Below are positions 27,405-40,814 of a stretch of 45,337 nucleotides of DNA, one piece after another. This DNA is from Heterostelium multicystogenum (taxonomy: Eukaryota; Evosea; Eumycetozoa; Acytosteliales; Acytosteliaceae), in assembly GCA_003667245.1 (NCBI GenBank), contig RCNN01000189.1, positions 1-45,337 of the forward strand. Reading direction: 5' to 3'. Both the position numbers and the translations under genes were made by a program. The notes under the pieces are model-generated. The model made no database searches. It was not told where the DNA came from and saw only the letters and a list, made by a program, of their open reading frames with translations. Within the stretch, counting starts at the first letter, position 1; each line of letters starts with the position of its first letter.

Positions 27405-27492
27405 TGTGGGAGCTGGCTTGCTCGCGAAAGCGGTGTATCAGCCACTCATGAGCTGACTGACACACCGCTTTCGCGAGCAAGCCCGCTCCCAC
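27405..27492. repeat. REP pair with extended palindromic arms
   Basis: REP halves at 27405-27427 (one variant base, AGCTGG) and 27470-27492. Inside them the complementarity continues through AAGCGGTGT/ACACCGCTT, leaving a loop of about 25 bases. It is a longer near-perfect cruciform than the other pairs in the window. Confidence 0.85.
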
Positions 27493-27520
27493 ATTTTGAT
27501 CTCCACCAACCTTCAGAATG

Positions 27521-27550
27521 CACAAAGGCCACCCGAAGGTGGCCTTTGTG
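27521..27550 (-). terminator. Terminator of the sucCD end of the TCA operon
   Basis: Perfect 13-bp stem CACAAAGGCCACC/GGTGGCCTTTGTG with a CGAA loop, 28 bp after the sucD stop. Confidence 0.9.
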
Positions 27551-27577
27551 GGGTGAAGCGTCAGTTAAGCGCGAGGC

Positions 27578-28459
27578 TTACTTGACAGCCCAACCGGTCA
27601 GCTCGGACAAAGCCTTGCCGATGTCTGCCAGCGAACGCACGGTTTTAACGCCTGCGTCTTCCAGGGCAGCAAACTTCTCGTCTGCAGTACCCTTGCCGCC
27701 AGAGATGATTGCGCCAGCATGGCCCATGCGCTTGCCAGCAGGGGCAGTCACACCAGCGATGTAGGAAACAACCGGCTTGGTCACGTGTGCCTTGATGTAG
27801 GCAGCCGCTTCTTCTTCAGCCGAACCGCCGATCTCACCGATCATTACGATCGCTTCGGTCTTCGGGTCTTCCTGGAACAGCTTCAGGATGTCGATGAAGT
27901 TCGAGCCTGGGATCGGGTCACCGCCGATGCCGACGCAAGTCGACTGACCGAAACCGGCGTCAGTAGTCTGCTTGACAGCTTCGTAGGTCAGGGTGCCGGA
28001 ACGGGAAACGATACCGACTTTACCTGGCAAGTGAATGTGACCTGGCATGATGCCGATCTTGCATTCGCCTGGAGTGATCACGCCTGGGCAGTTAGGGCCG
28101 ATCAGGACTACGCCCAGCTCGTCGCACTTAACTTTAGCGTCCAGCATGTCCAGGGTAGGAATGCCTTCGGTGATGCAAACGATCAGCTTGATGCCGCCGA
28201 ATGCTGCTTCCAGGATGGAGTCCTTGCAGAAAGGAGCTGGAACGTAGATCACGCTGGCGGTGGCGCCAGTGGCAGCTACAGCATCTTTCACGGTGTTGAA
28301 CACTGGCAGGCCCAGGTGCTCGGTGCCGCCTTTACCAGGAGTAACGCCACCCACCATCTTGGTGCCGTATTCGATGGCTTGCTGGGTGTGGAAACTACCT
28401 TGGGAACCGGTAATACCCTGGCAGATAACCTTGGTGTCTTTATTGATCAGGACGCTCAT
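27578..28459 (-). CDS. sucD: Succinate-CoA ligase, ADP-forming, alpha subunit
   Basis: Alpha subunit (293 residues) of succinyl-CoA synthetase, which makes ATP or GTP from succinyl-CoA in the TCA cycle. The CoA-binding N-terminus is [17 protein letters not shown]. The active-site histidine that is phosphorylated is in [16 protein letters not shown]. It ends in [16 protein letters not shown] and [10 protein letters not shown]. Start ATG overlaps the sucC stop by one base (TAATG), with GGAGGG inside the end of sucC as ribosome site. Reading frame intact. Last gene of the TCA cluster, before a strong terminator. Confidence 0.97.
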   Translation of the reverse strand: MSVLINKDTKVICQGITGSQGSFHTQQAIEYGTKMVGGVTPGKGGTEHLGLPVFNTVKDAVAATGATASVIYVPAPFCKDSILEAAFGGIKLIVCITEGIPTLDMLDAKVKCDELGVVLIGPNCPGVITPGECKIGIMPGHIHLPGKVGIVSRSGTLTYEAVKQTTDAGFGQSTCVGIGGDPIPGSNFIDILKLFQEDPKTEAIVMIGEIGGSAEEEAAAYIKAHVTKPVVSYIAGVTAPAGKRMGHAGAIISGGKGTADEKFAALEDAGVKTVRSLADIGKALSELTGWAVK

Positions 28460-29625
28460 TATTTGCCCTCCGCAGCTTTGACAACTTGTTGAGCAGCGTC
28501 GGTCAGGCTGGTAGCAGCGATGATGTTCAAACCGCTTTCTGCCAGTACTTTAGCGCCCAGTTCAGCGTTGTTACCTTCAAGGCGCACAACAACCGGGATT
28601 TTAACGCCGACTTCTTTCACTGCACCGATGATGCCTTCGGCAATCATGTCGCAACGAACGATGCCGCCGAAGATGTTGACCAGTACTGCAGCGACGTTGG
28701 AGTCGGACAGGATGATCTTGAACGCTTCGGTAACGCGTTCTTTGGTGGCACCGCCGCCTACGTCGAGGAAGTTGGCTGGTTTGCCGCCATGCAGGTTTAC
28801 GATGTCCATGGTACCCATGGCCAGGCCAGCACCGTTGACCATGCAACCGATGTTACCTTCCAGGGCTACGTAGTTCAGTTCGAACTTGGCAGCGTGCGCT
28901 TCGCGCGGATCGTCTTGCGACGGATCGTGGAAAGTCTTCAGCTTAGGCTGACGGTACATGGCGTTGGCGTCGATGTTGATCTTGGCATCGAGGCAATGCA
29001 GATCGCCGTCAGCCTTGATCACCAGCGGGTTCACTTCCAGCAGGGCCAGATCGTGATCCTGGAACAGTTTGGCCAGACCTACGAAGATCTTGGCGAACTG
29101 GGCAACTTGCTTGCCTTCCAGACCCAACTGGAATGCCAGCTCGCGACCCTGGAATGGCTGAGCGCCAACCAGTGGATCGATAGTGGCTTTCAGAATTTTT
29201 TCTGGGGTTTCTTCAGCGATCTTCTCAATGTCCACGCCACCTTCGGTGGAGGCCATGAACACGATGCGACGGCTCGAACGGTCAACGACAGCGCCCAGGT
29301 ACAGCTCTTTAGCGATATCAGTGCACGATTCAACCAGGATCTTGGTGACTGGCTGGCCATTGGCATCAGTCTGGTAAGTCACCAGACGCTTGCCCAGCCA
29401 CTGCTGAGCGAAGGCTTTGGCGTCTTCTTTGCTGCGAACCAGCTTAACGCCGCCCGCTTTACCGCGACCACCAGCGTGGACCTGGGCTTTGACAACCCAC
29501 TCGGTGCCGCCGATTTTGTCGCAAGCTTCTGCTGCTGCTTCCGGGGTGTCTACTGCGTAACCCTTGGATACTGGCAGGCCGTATTCAGCGAACAGCTGCT
29601 TACCCTGATACTCGTGAAGATTCAT
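28459..29625 (-). CDS. sucC: Succinate-CoA ligase, ADP-forming, beta subunit
   Basis: Beta subunit, 388 residues (the standard length), carrying the ATP-grasp nucleotide site and the specificity for succinate. It begins [18 protein letters not shown]; visible ATP-grasp elements include [18 protein letters not shown] and [11 protein letters not shown]. The C-terminal CoA-ligase domain has [13 protein letters not shown]. The start at the family-typical MNLHEY was chosen over an in-frame extension of 22 codons. Reading frame intact. It forms a heterotetramer with SucD and is coupled to it by the stop/start overlap. Confidence 0.97.
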   Translation of the reverse strand: MNLHEYQGKQLFAEYGLPVSKGYAVDTPEAAAEACDKIGGTEWVVKAQVHAGGRGKAGGVKLVRSKEDAKAFAQQWLGKRLVTYQTDANGQPVTKILVESCTDIAKELYLGAVVDRSSRRIVFMASTEGGVDIEKIAEETPEKILKATIDPLVGAQPFQGRELAFQLGLEGKQVAQFAKIFVGLAKLFQDHDLALLEVNPLVIKADGDLHCLDAKINIDANAMYRQPKLKTFHDPSQDDPREAHAAKFELNYVALEGNIGCMVNGAGLAMGTMDIVNLHGGKPANFLDVGGGATKERVTEAFKIILSDSNVAAVLVNIFGGIVRCDMIAEGIIGAVKEVGVKIPVVVRLEGNNAELGAKVLAESGLNIIAATSLTDAAQQVVKAAEGK

Positions 29626-29749
29626 GCTTATTACCGTCTTCGTTAGGTACTGCGCATTCGGCGCTGCGCTCTTTATTGAGTGCCGCGCCACCTGTGACTG
29701 CTGCTTGCACAGTCAAACCACCAAAGGCCTGAACCCTGGGTGGTGAAAC

Positions 29750-29795
29750 TGCGCAAGACTGCGTCCAGCGGATATTCCGCGGTGAGTCTTGCGCA
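29750..29795 (-). promoter_or_regulatory. Hairpin in the lpd-sucC intergenic region
   Basis: Perfect 11-bp arms TGCGCAAGACT/AGTCTTGCGCA enclose a 24-base loop that itself contains a small GCGG/CCGC hairpin. It lies in the 214-bp gap between lpd and sucC. It could be an RNA-processing or partial-termination signal that sets sucCD expression apart from the upstream genes. Confidence 0.5.
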
Positions 29796-29839
29796 CAAGG
29801 CTCACGACGGGCAACCGCCGTGGTTTCTTATTATCTCGC

Positions 29840-32612
<2,773 letters not shown>

Positions 32613-32656
32613 TATCTGTGGGTCCTTAAAATTCGGTTTCAGTCAGCGCGAAGGCG

Positions 32657-35494
32657 TTAAACAGTGAAAGCATCTTGCAGCAGTTTTTCCTGCTGTTCGG
32701 CGTGCATCGACGCATAACCACACGCAGGTGCAGCAGAAGCATCACGACCGGCGTACTCCAGGCCCAGTGCCTTGTTTGTGATTGCCGATGCTGCGACGCA
32801 GATGATGCTGGCTGCTGTACCACGCGCCCTGGTTCATCGGTTCTTCCTGACACCACACCACATTGGTGAGGTTGGTGTAAGGCGCGATGGCCTCCATCAG
32901 GTCGTCTTCCGGGAACGGGTAAAGCTGCTCGATCCGCACGATGGCGATGTCTTCGCGGCCTTCGGCACGGCGTTTTTCCAGCAAATCGTAGTAAACCTTG
33001 CCGCTGCACAGGATCAGGCGAGTGACCTTGGCCGCGTCGAGGGTATCGATTTCTGAAATAACGGTCTGGAACGAACCATCCGCCAGATCTTCCAGGGTCG
33101 AGATGGCCAATTTATGACGCAGCAGCGATTTTCGGGCGTCAGCACTACCAGCGGCTTGCGCAGCGGGCGGATCACCTGGCGACGCAGCAAGTGGTAGATC
33201 TGGGCCGGGTAGTCGGCACGCACACCTGGATGTTGTGCTCGGCGCACAATTGCAGGTAACGCTCCAGACGGGCCGAGGAGTGCTCCGGACCCTGACCTTC
33301 ATAACCGTGTGGCAGCAGCATGGTCAGACCGCACAGACGGCCCCACTTGTGCTCGCCGCTGGTGATGAACTGGTCGATAACCACCTGGGCACCGTTGGCG
33401 AAGTCGCCGAACTGGGCTTCCCAGATCACCAGCGCCTTGAGGCGTGGTGGTCGAGTAACCGTATTCGAACGCCAGTACGGCTTCTTCGGACAGGAACGAA
33501 TCGTACAGGTCGAAACGTGGCTGGCCTTCGTACAGGTTCTGCAACGGGATGTAGGTGCCCGCGTCTTTCTGGTTGTGCAACACAGCGTGACGGTGCGAGA
33601 ACGTACCGCGGCCGATGTCCTGGCCGGTCATGCGGATCGGGTGACCCTCGAACGCCAGGGTCGCGTACGCCATGGTTTTCAGCGTAACCCCAGTTGATCG
33701 GCAGGCCGCCGGCTTGCATCTTCTGACGGTCTTCGTAGATCTTCGCAACCTGGCGCTGTACGACGAAACCGTCTGGGATTTCCAGCAGCTTGGCCGACAG
33801 TTCCTGCAGGGTCTTCAGATCGAACGAGGTGTCGTGACGCGCCGTCCAGGCGTGGCCCAGGTACGGACGCCAGTCAACGAACAACTCTTTGTTCGGCTCC
33901 TTGACCAGGCTTTTCACGACATGCAGGCCGTTGTCCAGCGCGTTGCGGTATTCATCGATCTTCGCCTGAACACGTGCATCGTCCACCACGCCGGCCTTGA
34001 TCAGGCTATCGGCATACAGCTCACGGGTGGTGCGCTGCTTGGTGATTTGCTGGTACATCAACGGTTGGGTGCCGCTAGGGCTCATCCGCTTCGTTGTGAC
34101 CGCGACGACGGTAGCAGACCAGGTCGATGACCACGTCACGCTTGAACTGCATGCGGTAATCGATGGCCAACTGGGTCACGAACAACACGGCTTCCGGATC
34201 ATCACCATTCACATGGAGGATCGGCGCCTGGATCATCTTGGCAACGTCGGTCGCGTACTCGGTAGAGCGCGCGTCCAGCGGGTTGCTGATGGTGAAGCCC
34301 ACCTGGTTGTTGATGACGATGTGAACGGTACCGCCGGTCTTGAAGCCGCGAGTCTGCGACATCTGGAAGGTTTCCAGAACCACGCCCTGACCGGCGAATG
34401 CCGCGTCACCGTGGATGGAAATCGGCAGGACCTTCTCACCGGTGGAATCGTTACGGACGATCCTGGCGCGCACGTACCGACCCCTCGACCACTGGAGAAA
34501 CGATCTCCAGGTGGGATGGGTTGAACGCCATGGCCAGGTGAACTTCACCGCCGGTGGTCATTACGTTGGACGAGAAGCCCTGGTGATATTTAACGTCACC
34601 GGAACCCAGCTCGACCTTCTTCTTGCCTTCGAACTCGTCGAACAGCTCGCGCGGGTTCTTGCCGAAGGTGTTGACCAGCACGTTCAAGCGGCCACGGTGG
34701 GCCATGCCGATCACGATTTCCTTGGTGCCGTAGGACCGGAACGCTGGATCAGCTCGTCGAGCATCGGGATCAGGCTTTCGCCGCCTTCCAGGCCGAAACG
34801 CTTGGTGCCCGGGTATTTGGTGCCCAGGTATTTTTCCAGGCCTTCCGCTGCAGTGACGCGCTCGAGCAAGTGGCTCTTGACGTCCGCAGACAGCACCGGG
34901 CGACCACGCACGCCTTCAAGGCGGTGCTGGAACCAGTGGCGCTGCTCGGAATCAGTGATGTGCGTAAATTCGGCACCGATGGTGCGGCAATATGTCTGCT
35001 GCAACGCTTCGTGAATTTCGCGTAGGCTCGCTTCCTCTTTGCCGATGAACAGGTCGCCGGCACGGAAGGTCGTATCAAGATCGGCATTGGTCAAGCCGTA
35101 ATGATTGATCGACAGGTCTGCAGGTGCAGGACGCTGCCACAGCCCCAGCGGGTCAAGCTGGGCTGCCTGGTGGCCCACGCATACGGTAGGCCTGGATCAG
35201 TCGCAGTACTTCAACTTGCTTCTTCTCGTGCTCACTGCTCACGCTTGCGGCAGAAACCGGCTGGGCGCGGCGCTGGTTCTTTGCCAGCAGCACGAACTGA
35301 TCGCGAATTGTTGCGTGCGATACATCGGTGGCAGCGTTGCCGTCTGAAGACAACGTCTGAAATTTGGTGCGCCATTCTTCTGGCACAGCGTTAGGGTCGT
35401 GCAGGTAGAGCTCATAAAGCTCTTCCACATAGGCAGCGTTACCACCTGAAAGATAGCCGCTGTTCCACATGCGCTGCATCACGCTTTCTTGCAT
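32657..35494 (-). CDS. sucA: 2-oxoglutarate dehydrogenase E1 component, frameshifted as given
   Basis: Thiamine-diphosphate E1 that decarboxylates 2-oxoglutarate and succinylates the lipoyl group of SucB. It begins [18 protein letters not shown] and ends [10 protein letters not shown]. Landmarks are [15 protein letters not shown], the TPP site [16 protein letters not shown] with [12 protein letters not shown], and the C-terminal segment [11 protein letters not shown]. The span of 2838 bases is six more than the 943-codon family length. At least six frame changes are visible (around 34740, 34470, 34075, 33690, 33440 and 33215), plus more near 33130 and 32780. It is essential for aerobic growth on most carbon sources, so sequence errors are likely. 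Confidence 0.95.
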
Positions 35495-35600
35495 GCTTGG
35501 TCACCCTCGATTTGGGGACACCACCGGCGAAAACACCGAGTTTGCTTGCAAAAGGCCAAGTGCAGCGACCAAAACAAGCCACTTAGGATCACGCTGATAG

Positions 35601-35619
35601 TTCGGGTACCAACCCGAAT
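35601..35619. promoter_or_regulatory. Palindrome upstream of sucA
   Basis: TTCGGGT-ACCA-ACCCGAA-type inverted repeat about 105 bp before the sucA start. It may be an operator or a leader hairpin; no regulator is identified. Confidence 0.35.
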
Positions 35620-35680
35620 GCCCCTGCTTGTCTCATTTCTTCAAAATAAGAGCCGCGTCTTTGTAAGTCGCTGCTCAAGT

Positions 35681-35715
35681 TAAAACTACGGCGCCGGTTG
35701 AAGCCTGCGCCGTAG
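35681..35715 (-). terminator. Terminator-like hairpin between sdhB and sucA
   Basis: Read on the minus strand, the stem CTACGGCGC/GCGCCGTAG with a 12-base loop is followed by TTTTA. It lies about 40 bp after the sdhB stop. It probably ends or attenuates sdhCDAB transcription before sucA. Confidence 0.7.
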
Positions 35716-35756
35716 CATCTACGGGCACAACGGTCCTGCTTTTACTACAACGTCGG

Positions 35757-36461
35757 TTACACGCCGCTTTGCAGCAGCATGCTACGTACGTGACCAATGG
35801 CCTTAGTCGGGTTCAGGCCTTTGGGACATACGTTGACGCAGTTCATGATCCCGCGGCAGCGGAATACGCTGAACGGGTCATCCAGCGAAGCCAGACGCTC
35901 GGCAGTCTTGGTGTCACGGCTGTCTGCCAGGAAGCGGTACGCTTGCAGCAGGGCAGCTGGGCCCAGGAACTTGTCGGGGTTCCACCAGAAGGACGGGCAG
36001 GAAGTCGAGCAGCAAGCGCACAGGATGCACTCGTACAGACCGTCCAGCTTCTCGCGCTCTTCCGGAGTCTGCAGACGCTCGATGGCCGGAGCCGGCGTGT
36101 CGTTCTGCAGGAATGGCTTAACCTTCTCGTATTGCTTGTAGAAGATGCTCATATCGACGACCAGGTCACGGATAACCGGCAAACCTGGCAGCGGACGAAC
36201 AACCAACTTGTTGCCTTTCACCACGGAAGACAGCGGCGTGATGCACGCCAGGCCGTTCTTGCCGTTGATGTTCATGCCGTCGGAGCCGCAGACACCCTCA
36301 CGGCAAGAGCGACGATAGGAGAAACCTTCGTCCTGCTCTTTAACCAGGGCCAGCACGTCCAGCACCATCAGGTCCTTACCACCGGTATCGACCTGGAATT
36401 CCTGCATGAACGGCGCAGCGTCCTGATCAGGGTTGTAGCGATAAACACTGACTTTCAACAT
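35757..36461 (-). CDS. sdhB: Succinate dehydrogenase iron-sulfur subunit
   Basis: A 234-residue peripheral subunit that passes electrons from FAD in SdhA to the membrane anchor. The [2Fe-2S] cluster ligands are in SCREGVCGSDGMN, and the [4Fe-4S]/[3Fe-4S] ligands in CILCACCSTSCPS and CRGIMNCVNVCPKGLNP. The start MLKVSVYRYNPDQ matches P. aeruginosa SdhB. A GTG three codons earlier is in frame but overlaps the ribosome site (AAGGG). It lies 11 bp after sdhA. Reading frame intact. Confidence 0.97.
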   Translation of the reverse strand: MLKVSVYRYNPDQDAAPFMQEFQVDTGGKDLMVLDVLALVKEQDEGFSYRRSCREGVCGSDGMNINGKNGLACITPLSSVVKGNKLVVRPLPGLPVIRDLVVDMSIFYKQYEKVKPFLQNDTPAPAIERLQTPEEREKLDGLYECILCACCSTSCPSFWWNPDKFLGPAALLQAYRFLADSRDTKTAERLASLDDPFSVFRCRGIMNCVNVCPKGLNPTKAIGHVRSMLLQSGV

Positions 36462-36472
36462 GGCAGCCACCC

Positions 36473-38250
36473 TTAGTAAGTCCGAATCTTCGGTTCAAAC
36501 GTCGGAACCGTCTTCGGCGAGAAGTTCACGGCACGCTTGGTTACGCGCTTGTCACCCGGGAAGTACAGGGTGGTGGCACAACCAGTTTTCGTCGTCGCGG
36601 TCTTCATAGTCTTCACGAGCGTGAGCACCACGGGATTCTTTACGAACCTCGGCGGCGATCGCAGTCGCTTCAGCCACTTCCAGCAGGTTTTGCAGCTCAA
36701 GGGCTTCGATTCGAGCGGTGTTGAACGCCTGGCTCTTGTCGTTGATCTTGACGTTGGCGATGCGCGTACGCAGGTCAGCCAGCTGGGCGATACCTTTCTG
36801 CATGTATTCGCCGGTACGGAACACACCGAAGTAGTTCTGCATGCAGCTTTGCAGCTCTTTGCGCAGGGAGGCGACGTCTTCGCCATCGGTACGCGAGTTC
36901 AGGCCATCCAGACGTGCCAGGGCAGCGTCGATGTCGGACTGGCGTGGACGCGCGTAATCAACGCCTTCCTTCAGGGTCTGTTCAGGAACAGGCCGGCGGC
37001 GCGACCGAATACCACCAGGTCGAGCAGCGAGTTGCCGCCCAGACGGTTGGCACCGTGAACCGATACACAAGCCACTTCACCTACCGCGAACAGACCAGGG
37101 ATGATCTGGTCGACACCGTCGGCGTCCTGGGTGATCGCCTGGCCATGAATGTTGGTGGCAAAACCGCCCATCATATAGTGGCAAGTTGGAACAACCGGGA
37201 TCGGCGCAACAGCCGGGTCAACGTGAGCAAAGGTCTTGGACAGCTCCATGATGCCTGGCAGACGGCTGTGCAGCACTTCTTCACCGAGGTGATCGAGCTT
37301 CAGCATCACGTGGTCGCCATCGGGACCACAGCCGTTACCGGCGATGATCTCTTTAACCATGGAACGGGCTACAACGTCACGACCGCAAGGTCTTTGGCGT
37401 TCGGAGCATAACGCTCCATGAAGCGCTCGCCGTTCTTGTTGATCAGGTAACCACCTTCACCCACGGCAACCTTCTGTAACCAGTACACCGGCGCCGGCGA
37501 TGCCGGTCGGGTGGAACTGCCACATTTCGATGTCCTGTACCGGAACGCCTGCACGCAGGGCCATGCCGATACCGTCACCGGTGTTGATCAGGGCGTTGGT
37601 AGTCGAAGAGTAGATACGGCCTGCACCGCCGGTCGCCAATACGGTGGCATTAGCCCGCACGTAGGAGGTTTCGCCGGTTTCGATGCAGATAACGATCATG
37701 CCTACAAAGGCACCGTCTTCGTTCTTCACCAGGTCGACGCCGTAGTATTCGTTGAGGAATACGGTGCCGGCCTTCAGGTTGGCCTGGTACAGGGTGTGCA
37801 ACAGCGCGTGACCGGTACGGTCGGCTGCGGCACAGGTACGAGCGGCCTGGCCACCCTTACCGAAGTCTTTCGACTGACCGCCGAACGGACGCTGGTAGAT
37901 GCGACCCTGTTCGGTACGGGAGAACGGCAGACCCATGTGTTCCAGCTCGAAGACCGCTTCCGGGCCTACGGAGCACATGTATTCGATAGCGTCCCTGGTC
38001 ACCGATATAGTCGGAACCCTTGACGGTATCGTACATGTGCCAGCGCCAGTCATCGTTTGATTCGGCGGAGGCGATGGCGCACGTGATGCCACCCTGGGCC
38101 GAAACGGTGTGGGAACGGGTCGGGAACACCTTGGTGATCACGGCAGTCTTGTGACCGCCCTGGGCCAGTTGCAGCGCAGCGCGCATGCCGGCAACCGCCG
38201 CCGCCAATGATGATGGCGTCGAATGAAAGCGTATTAACTGTGTTAGCCAT
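36473..38250 (-). CDS. sdhA: Succinate dehydrogenase flavoprotein subunit, frameshifted as given
   Basis: Catalytic subunit with covalent FAD that oxidises succinate to fumarate. FAD site [12 protein letters not shown] (broken by an indel after GGGG), covalent FAD-histidine motif [13 protein letters not shown], active-site arginine region [20 protein letters not shown], and the end [11 protein letters not shown]. The span of 1778 bases is five more than 590 codons plus stop. Frame changes lie near 38200, 37993, 37482, 37380, 36986 and 36582. Small extra bases explain each, and similarity continues across all of them. Starts [12 protein letters not shown] four bases before the sdhD stop region. 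Confidence 0.96.
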
Positions 38251-38253
38251 GAA

Positions 38254-38624
38254 TCAGATACCCCAAAGAATCTGCACACCCCAGACGAAGTAAGCGAACA
38301 TCGCGACGCCGCATACTGCCTGGAAGAGAAACCGTACTGCTGTCGCGGACTTGCCCAGCGCCATCGGCGTCAGGTAGTCGGTCGCGATGGTCCACATGCC
38401 AACCCAGGCGTGAGCGCCCAGGGCTACAAGGGCCAGCAGACTGAAGATGCGCATCCCCGTTGTGAGCGAACAGGCCGTGCCATTGGGGCGTAGCCAATGC
38501 CAGGGTTCGCCGCGAGGTACCCGATCAGGAAGATGAAATAAGCCGCGAGAACAACCGCAGACACACGTTGCGCCATCCAGTCATAGAGGCCCGAACGCGA
38601 CAGGTTCGTAACGCTGGTTACCAT
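38254..38624 (-). CDS. sdhD: Succinate dehydrogenase membrane anchor subunit, frameshifted as given
   Basis: A small membrane anchor of about 122 residues with three helices, binding heme b and ubiquinone together with SdhC. It begins [20 protein letters not shown], where the S/R/D/Y positions fit the quinone-site region. The helices [34 protein letters not shown] and the C-terminal [18 protein letters not shown] follow, ending LWGI. Two extra bases (near 38488 and 38457) break the frame; 371 bases minus two fits 122 codons plus stop. Overlaps the sdhC end by seven bases and leads into sdhA. Confidence 0.92.
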
Positions 38625-38993
38625 ATCCAAACTCCCGCCAGAACGATCAGCACCACGGAAATGGCGATGACGATTTTCGAGCCCAGCTTGCCGCCTTCCC
38701 AGCGTCTTCACCGATACCCATGTCCATGATCAAGTGGCGAATACCGGCCACAAGGTGATAAAGCAGAGCGGACAGGAGGCCCCAGGCGACGAATTTGGCC
38801 AGCGGACTGGTCAAGCATGCCTTCACCTCGGCGTACCCTTCTTCCGAACCCAGGGATTTGCTCATGCATAAAGCATGATGCCCAGGCCAAGAAACAGGAT
38901 GATGCCGGATACACGGTGCAGGAACGACGTTACGCCGGTGATGGGGAGTTTGATGGTCCTTAGGTCTAGGTTTACAGGTCGTTGGCTATTCAC
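38618..38993 (-). CDS. sdhC: Succinate dehydrogenase cytochrome b556 subunit, frameshifted as given
   Basis: Membrane anchor of about 124 residues with heme-binding and ubiquinone-site residues. The start is GTG at 38993 (VNSQRPVNLDLRTIKLP). Then TSFLHRVSGIILFLG (serine/arginine of the quinone site), KFVAWGLLSALLYHLVAGIRHLIMD (with the heme histidines), and [17 protein letters not shown] at the end. A missing T near 38868 and two extra bases near 38700-38708 give a net +1, consistent with 376 observed bases. First gene of the sdhCDAB-sucABCD cluster, with a good promoter about 130 bp upstream. Confidence 0.92.
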
Positions 38994-39126
38994 GGCTTTT
39001 TTTCACACTGAAGAGCCCCTAACAATCAGGGCAAAGTTGTTGGGGAGTGCACTGGTCAGGTAACCACCACCCAGGGAGTGCGACCCCATCAAAACGGGCC
39101 CAAAAGCCCCTGGCGGTCGGAGGCCG

Positions 39127-39155
39127 AGTATAGACAGTTAGGCAACTAATGACAA
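39127..39155 (-). promoter_or_regulatory. Sigma-70 promoter for sdhC
   Basis: On the minus strand TTGTCA, a 17-base spacer and TATACT. This is a near-consensus promoter, about 130 bp upstream of the sdhC start, in the divergent sdhC-gltA region. Confidence 0.8.
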
Positions 39156-39269
39156 CGCGCACTCCTCACCCTAATAGCGCATTGCGCTGGCGGCATAAAA
39201 GGCGTAAATGGCAGGTAATTTCGAGGAAAAAGTACGGTTAAAGCCTTCTGGAGCAAGACTTTAGGCAAA

Positions 39270-39297
39270 TTGACATCTGAATTTATCTCACTATAGT
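39270..39297 (+). promoter_or_regulatory. Sigma-70 promoter for gltA
   Basis: Perfect -35 TTGACA, a 16-base spacer and -10 TATAGT, about 60 bp upstream of the gltA start. Together with the sdhC promoter it accounts for the 362-bp gap between the two genes; I see no gene in the gap. Confidence 0.82.
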
Positions 39298-39355
39298 GGT
39301 GCGGGCCCTGCGTGGGGGGTCTGTCTGATGATTTGAAGCATAAATAGGAGGCCAC

Positions 39356-40650
39356 ATGGCTGACAAAAAAGCGCAGTTGATCATCGAGGGCGCAGCCCCC
39401 GTCGAGCTGCCCATTTTTAACCGGCACCGTTGGTCCCGATGTTATCGACGTACGGGGCCTGAACGGCCACGGGCCGTTTTACATTCGACCCAGGCTTCAT
39501 GTCGACCGCCTCATGCGAGTCGAAGATCACCTATATCGACGGTGATAACGGTATCCTGCTGCACCGCGGCTACCCGATCGAACAGCTTGCTGAACAGTCG
39601 GACTACCTGGAAACCTGCTACCTGCTGCTTAATGGCGAATTGCCAACAGCTGAGCAAAAGGCCCAGTTTTGTCAGCACCGTGAAGAACCACACCATGGTT
39701 CACGAGCAGTTGAAAGACCTTCTTCAACGGCTTCCGTCGCGACGCCCACCCGATGGCCGTCATGTGCGGCGTAGTCGGCGCCCTGTCGGCCTTCTATCAC
39801 GACTCCCTGGACATCAATAACCCGCAGCATCGCGAAATCTCCGCGATCCGCCTGGTTGCCAAGATGCCGACCCTGGCCGCAATGGTTTACAAGTACTCCA
39901 TGGGCCAACCCATGATGTACCCGCGCAACGACCTGACGTACGCGGAAAACTTCCTGCACATGATGTTCAACACCCCGTGCGAGATCAAACCGATCAGCCC
40001 GGTGCTGGCCGCCGCGATGGACAAGATCTTCATCCTCCACGCCGACCACGAACAGAACGCCTCGACCTCTACCGTGCGCCTGGCGGGCTCCTCGGGTGCC
40101 AACCCGTTCGCCTGTATCGCCGCCGGTATCGCCGCACTGTGGGGCCCTGCCCACGGCGGTGCGAACGAAGCCGTATTGACCATGCTCGATGAAATCGGCG
40201 ATGTCTCGAACATCGACAAGTTCATCGCCAAGGCCAAGGACAAGAACGATCCGTTCAAGTTGATGGGCTTCGGTCACCGGGTCTACAAGAACCGCGACCC
40301 GCGCGCCACCGTAATGAAGAAGACCTGCGACGAAGTGTTGAAGGAACTGGGCATCAAGAACGATCCGCAACTCGAACTGGCCATGCGCCTGGAAGAGAAT
40401 CGCCCTGACCGACCCGTACTTCATCGAGCGCTCGCTGTACCCGAACGTCGACTTCTACTCGGGGATCATCCTCAAGGCGATCGGCATTCCAACCAGCATG
40501 TTCACCGTGATCTTCGCCCTGGCGCGAACCGTGGGCTGGATCTCCCACTGGAAAGAAATGCTCTCCAGCCCGTACAAGATTGGCCGCCCGCGCCAGCTTT
40601 ACACCGGCTACGAGTCGCGTGACATCACCAAGCTGGAAGACCGCAAGTAA
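39356..40650 (+). CDS. gltA: Citrate synthase (type II hexameric), frameshifted as given
   Basis: Condenses acetyl-CoA and oxaloacetate to citrate, the entry step of the TCA cycle. Start ATG at 39356 with AGGAGG upstream. Landmarks are [17 protein letters not shown], the catalytic histidines in [20 protein letters not shown] and [15 protein letters not shown], and the end [16 protein letters not shown]. Exactly five extra bases are found: A near 39422, A near 39465, T near 39669, A near 39714 and A near 40398. Removing them turns 1295 bases into 429 codons plus stop, the usual length for NADH-sensitive Gram-negative citrate synthase. Confidence 0.96.
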
Positions 40651-40675
40651 GCTGATCGCTACTTGGCTACACCGA

Positions 40676-40715
40676 AAACGGCCTCCTTTGTGATAGGGAG
40701 GCCGTTTTTTATTTG
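40676..40715 (+). terminator. Rho-independent terminator of gltA
   Basis: Stem ACGGCCTCC/GGGAGGCCGT with a 9-base loop and a T run, directly after gltA. Confidence 0.92.
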
Positions 40716-40761
40716 TGCCGGATTTGAGAAACAGTTTTGTCGTATCTGTTACCAATAAAGG

Positions 40762-40800
40762 CAAAAAAAAGCCCCGATCTCACGACCGGGGCATTTTTTG
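40762..40800 (-). terminator. Rho-independent terminator of actP
   Basis: On the minus strand stem TGCCCCGGTCG/GATCGGGGC followed by a run of eight T, 15 bp after the actP stop. The A run on the other side makes it usable in both directions. Confidence 0.9.
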
Positions 40801-40814
40801 GAACTGTTACAGGC

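Noticed and set aside
28486..29646. 386-codon plus-strand frame opposite sucC
   Set aside because: Antisense to an intact succinyl-CoA synthetase subunit; no ribosome site.
36473..38250. sdhA, sucA and fabB as true pseudogenes
   Set aside because: Loss of several core TCA and fatty acid genes at once is not compatible with an aerobic pseudomonad, and every break is a single-base change.
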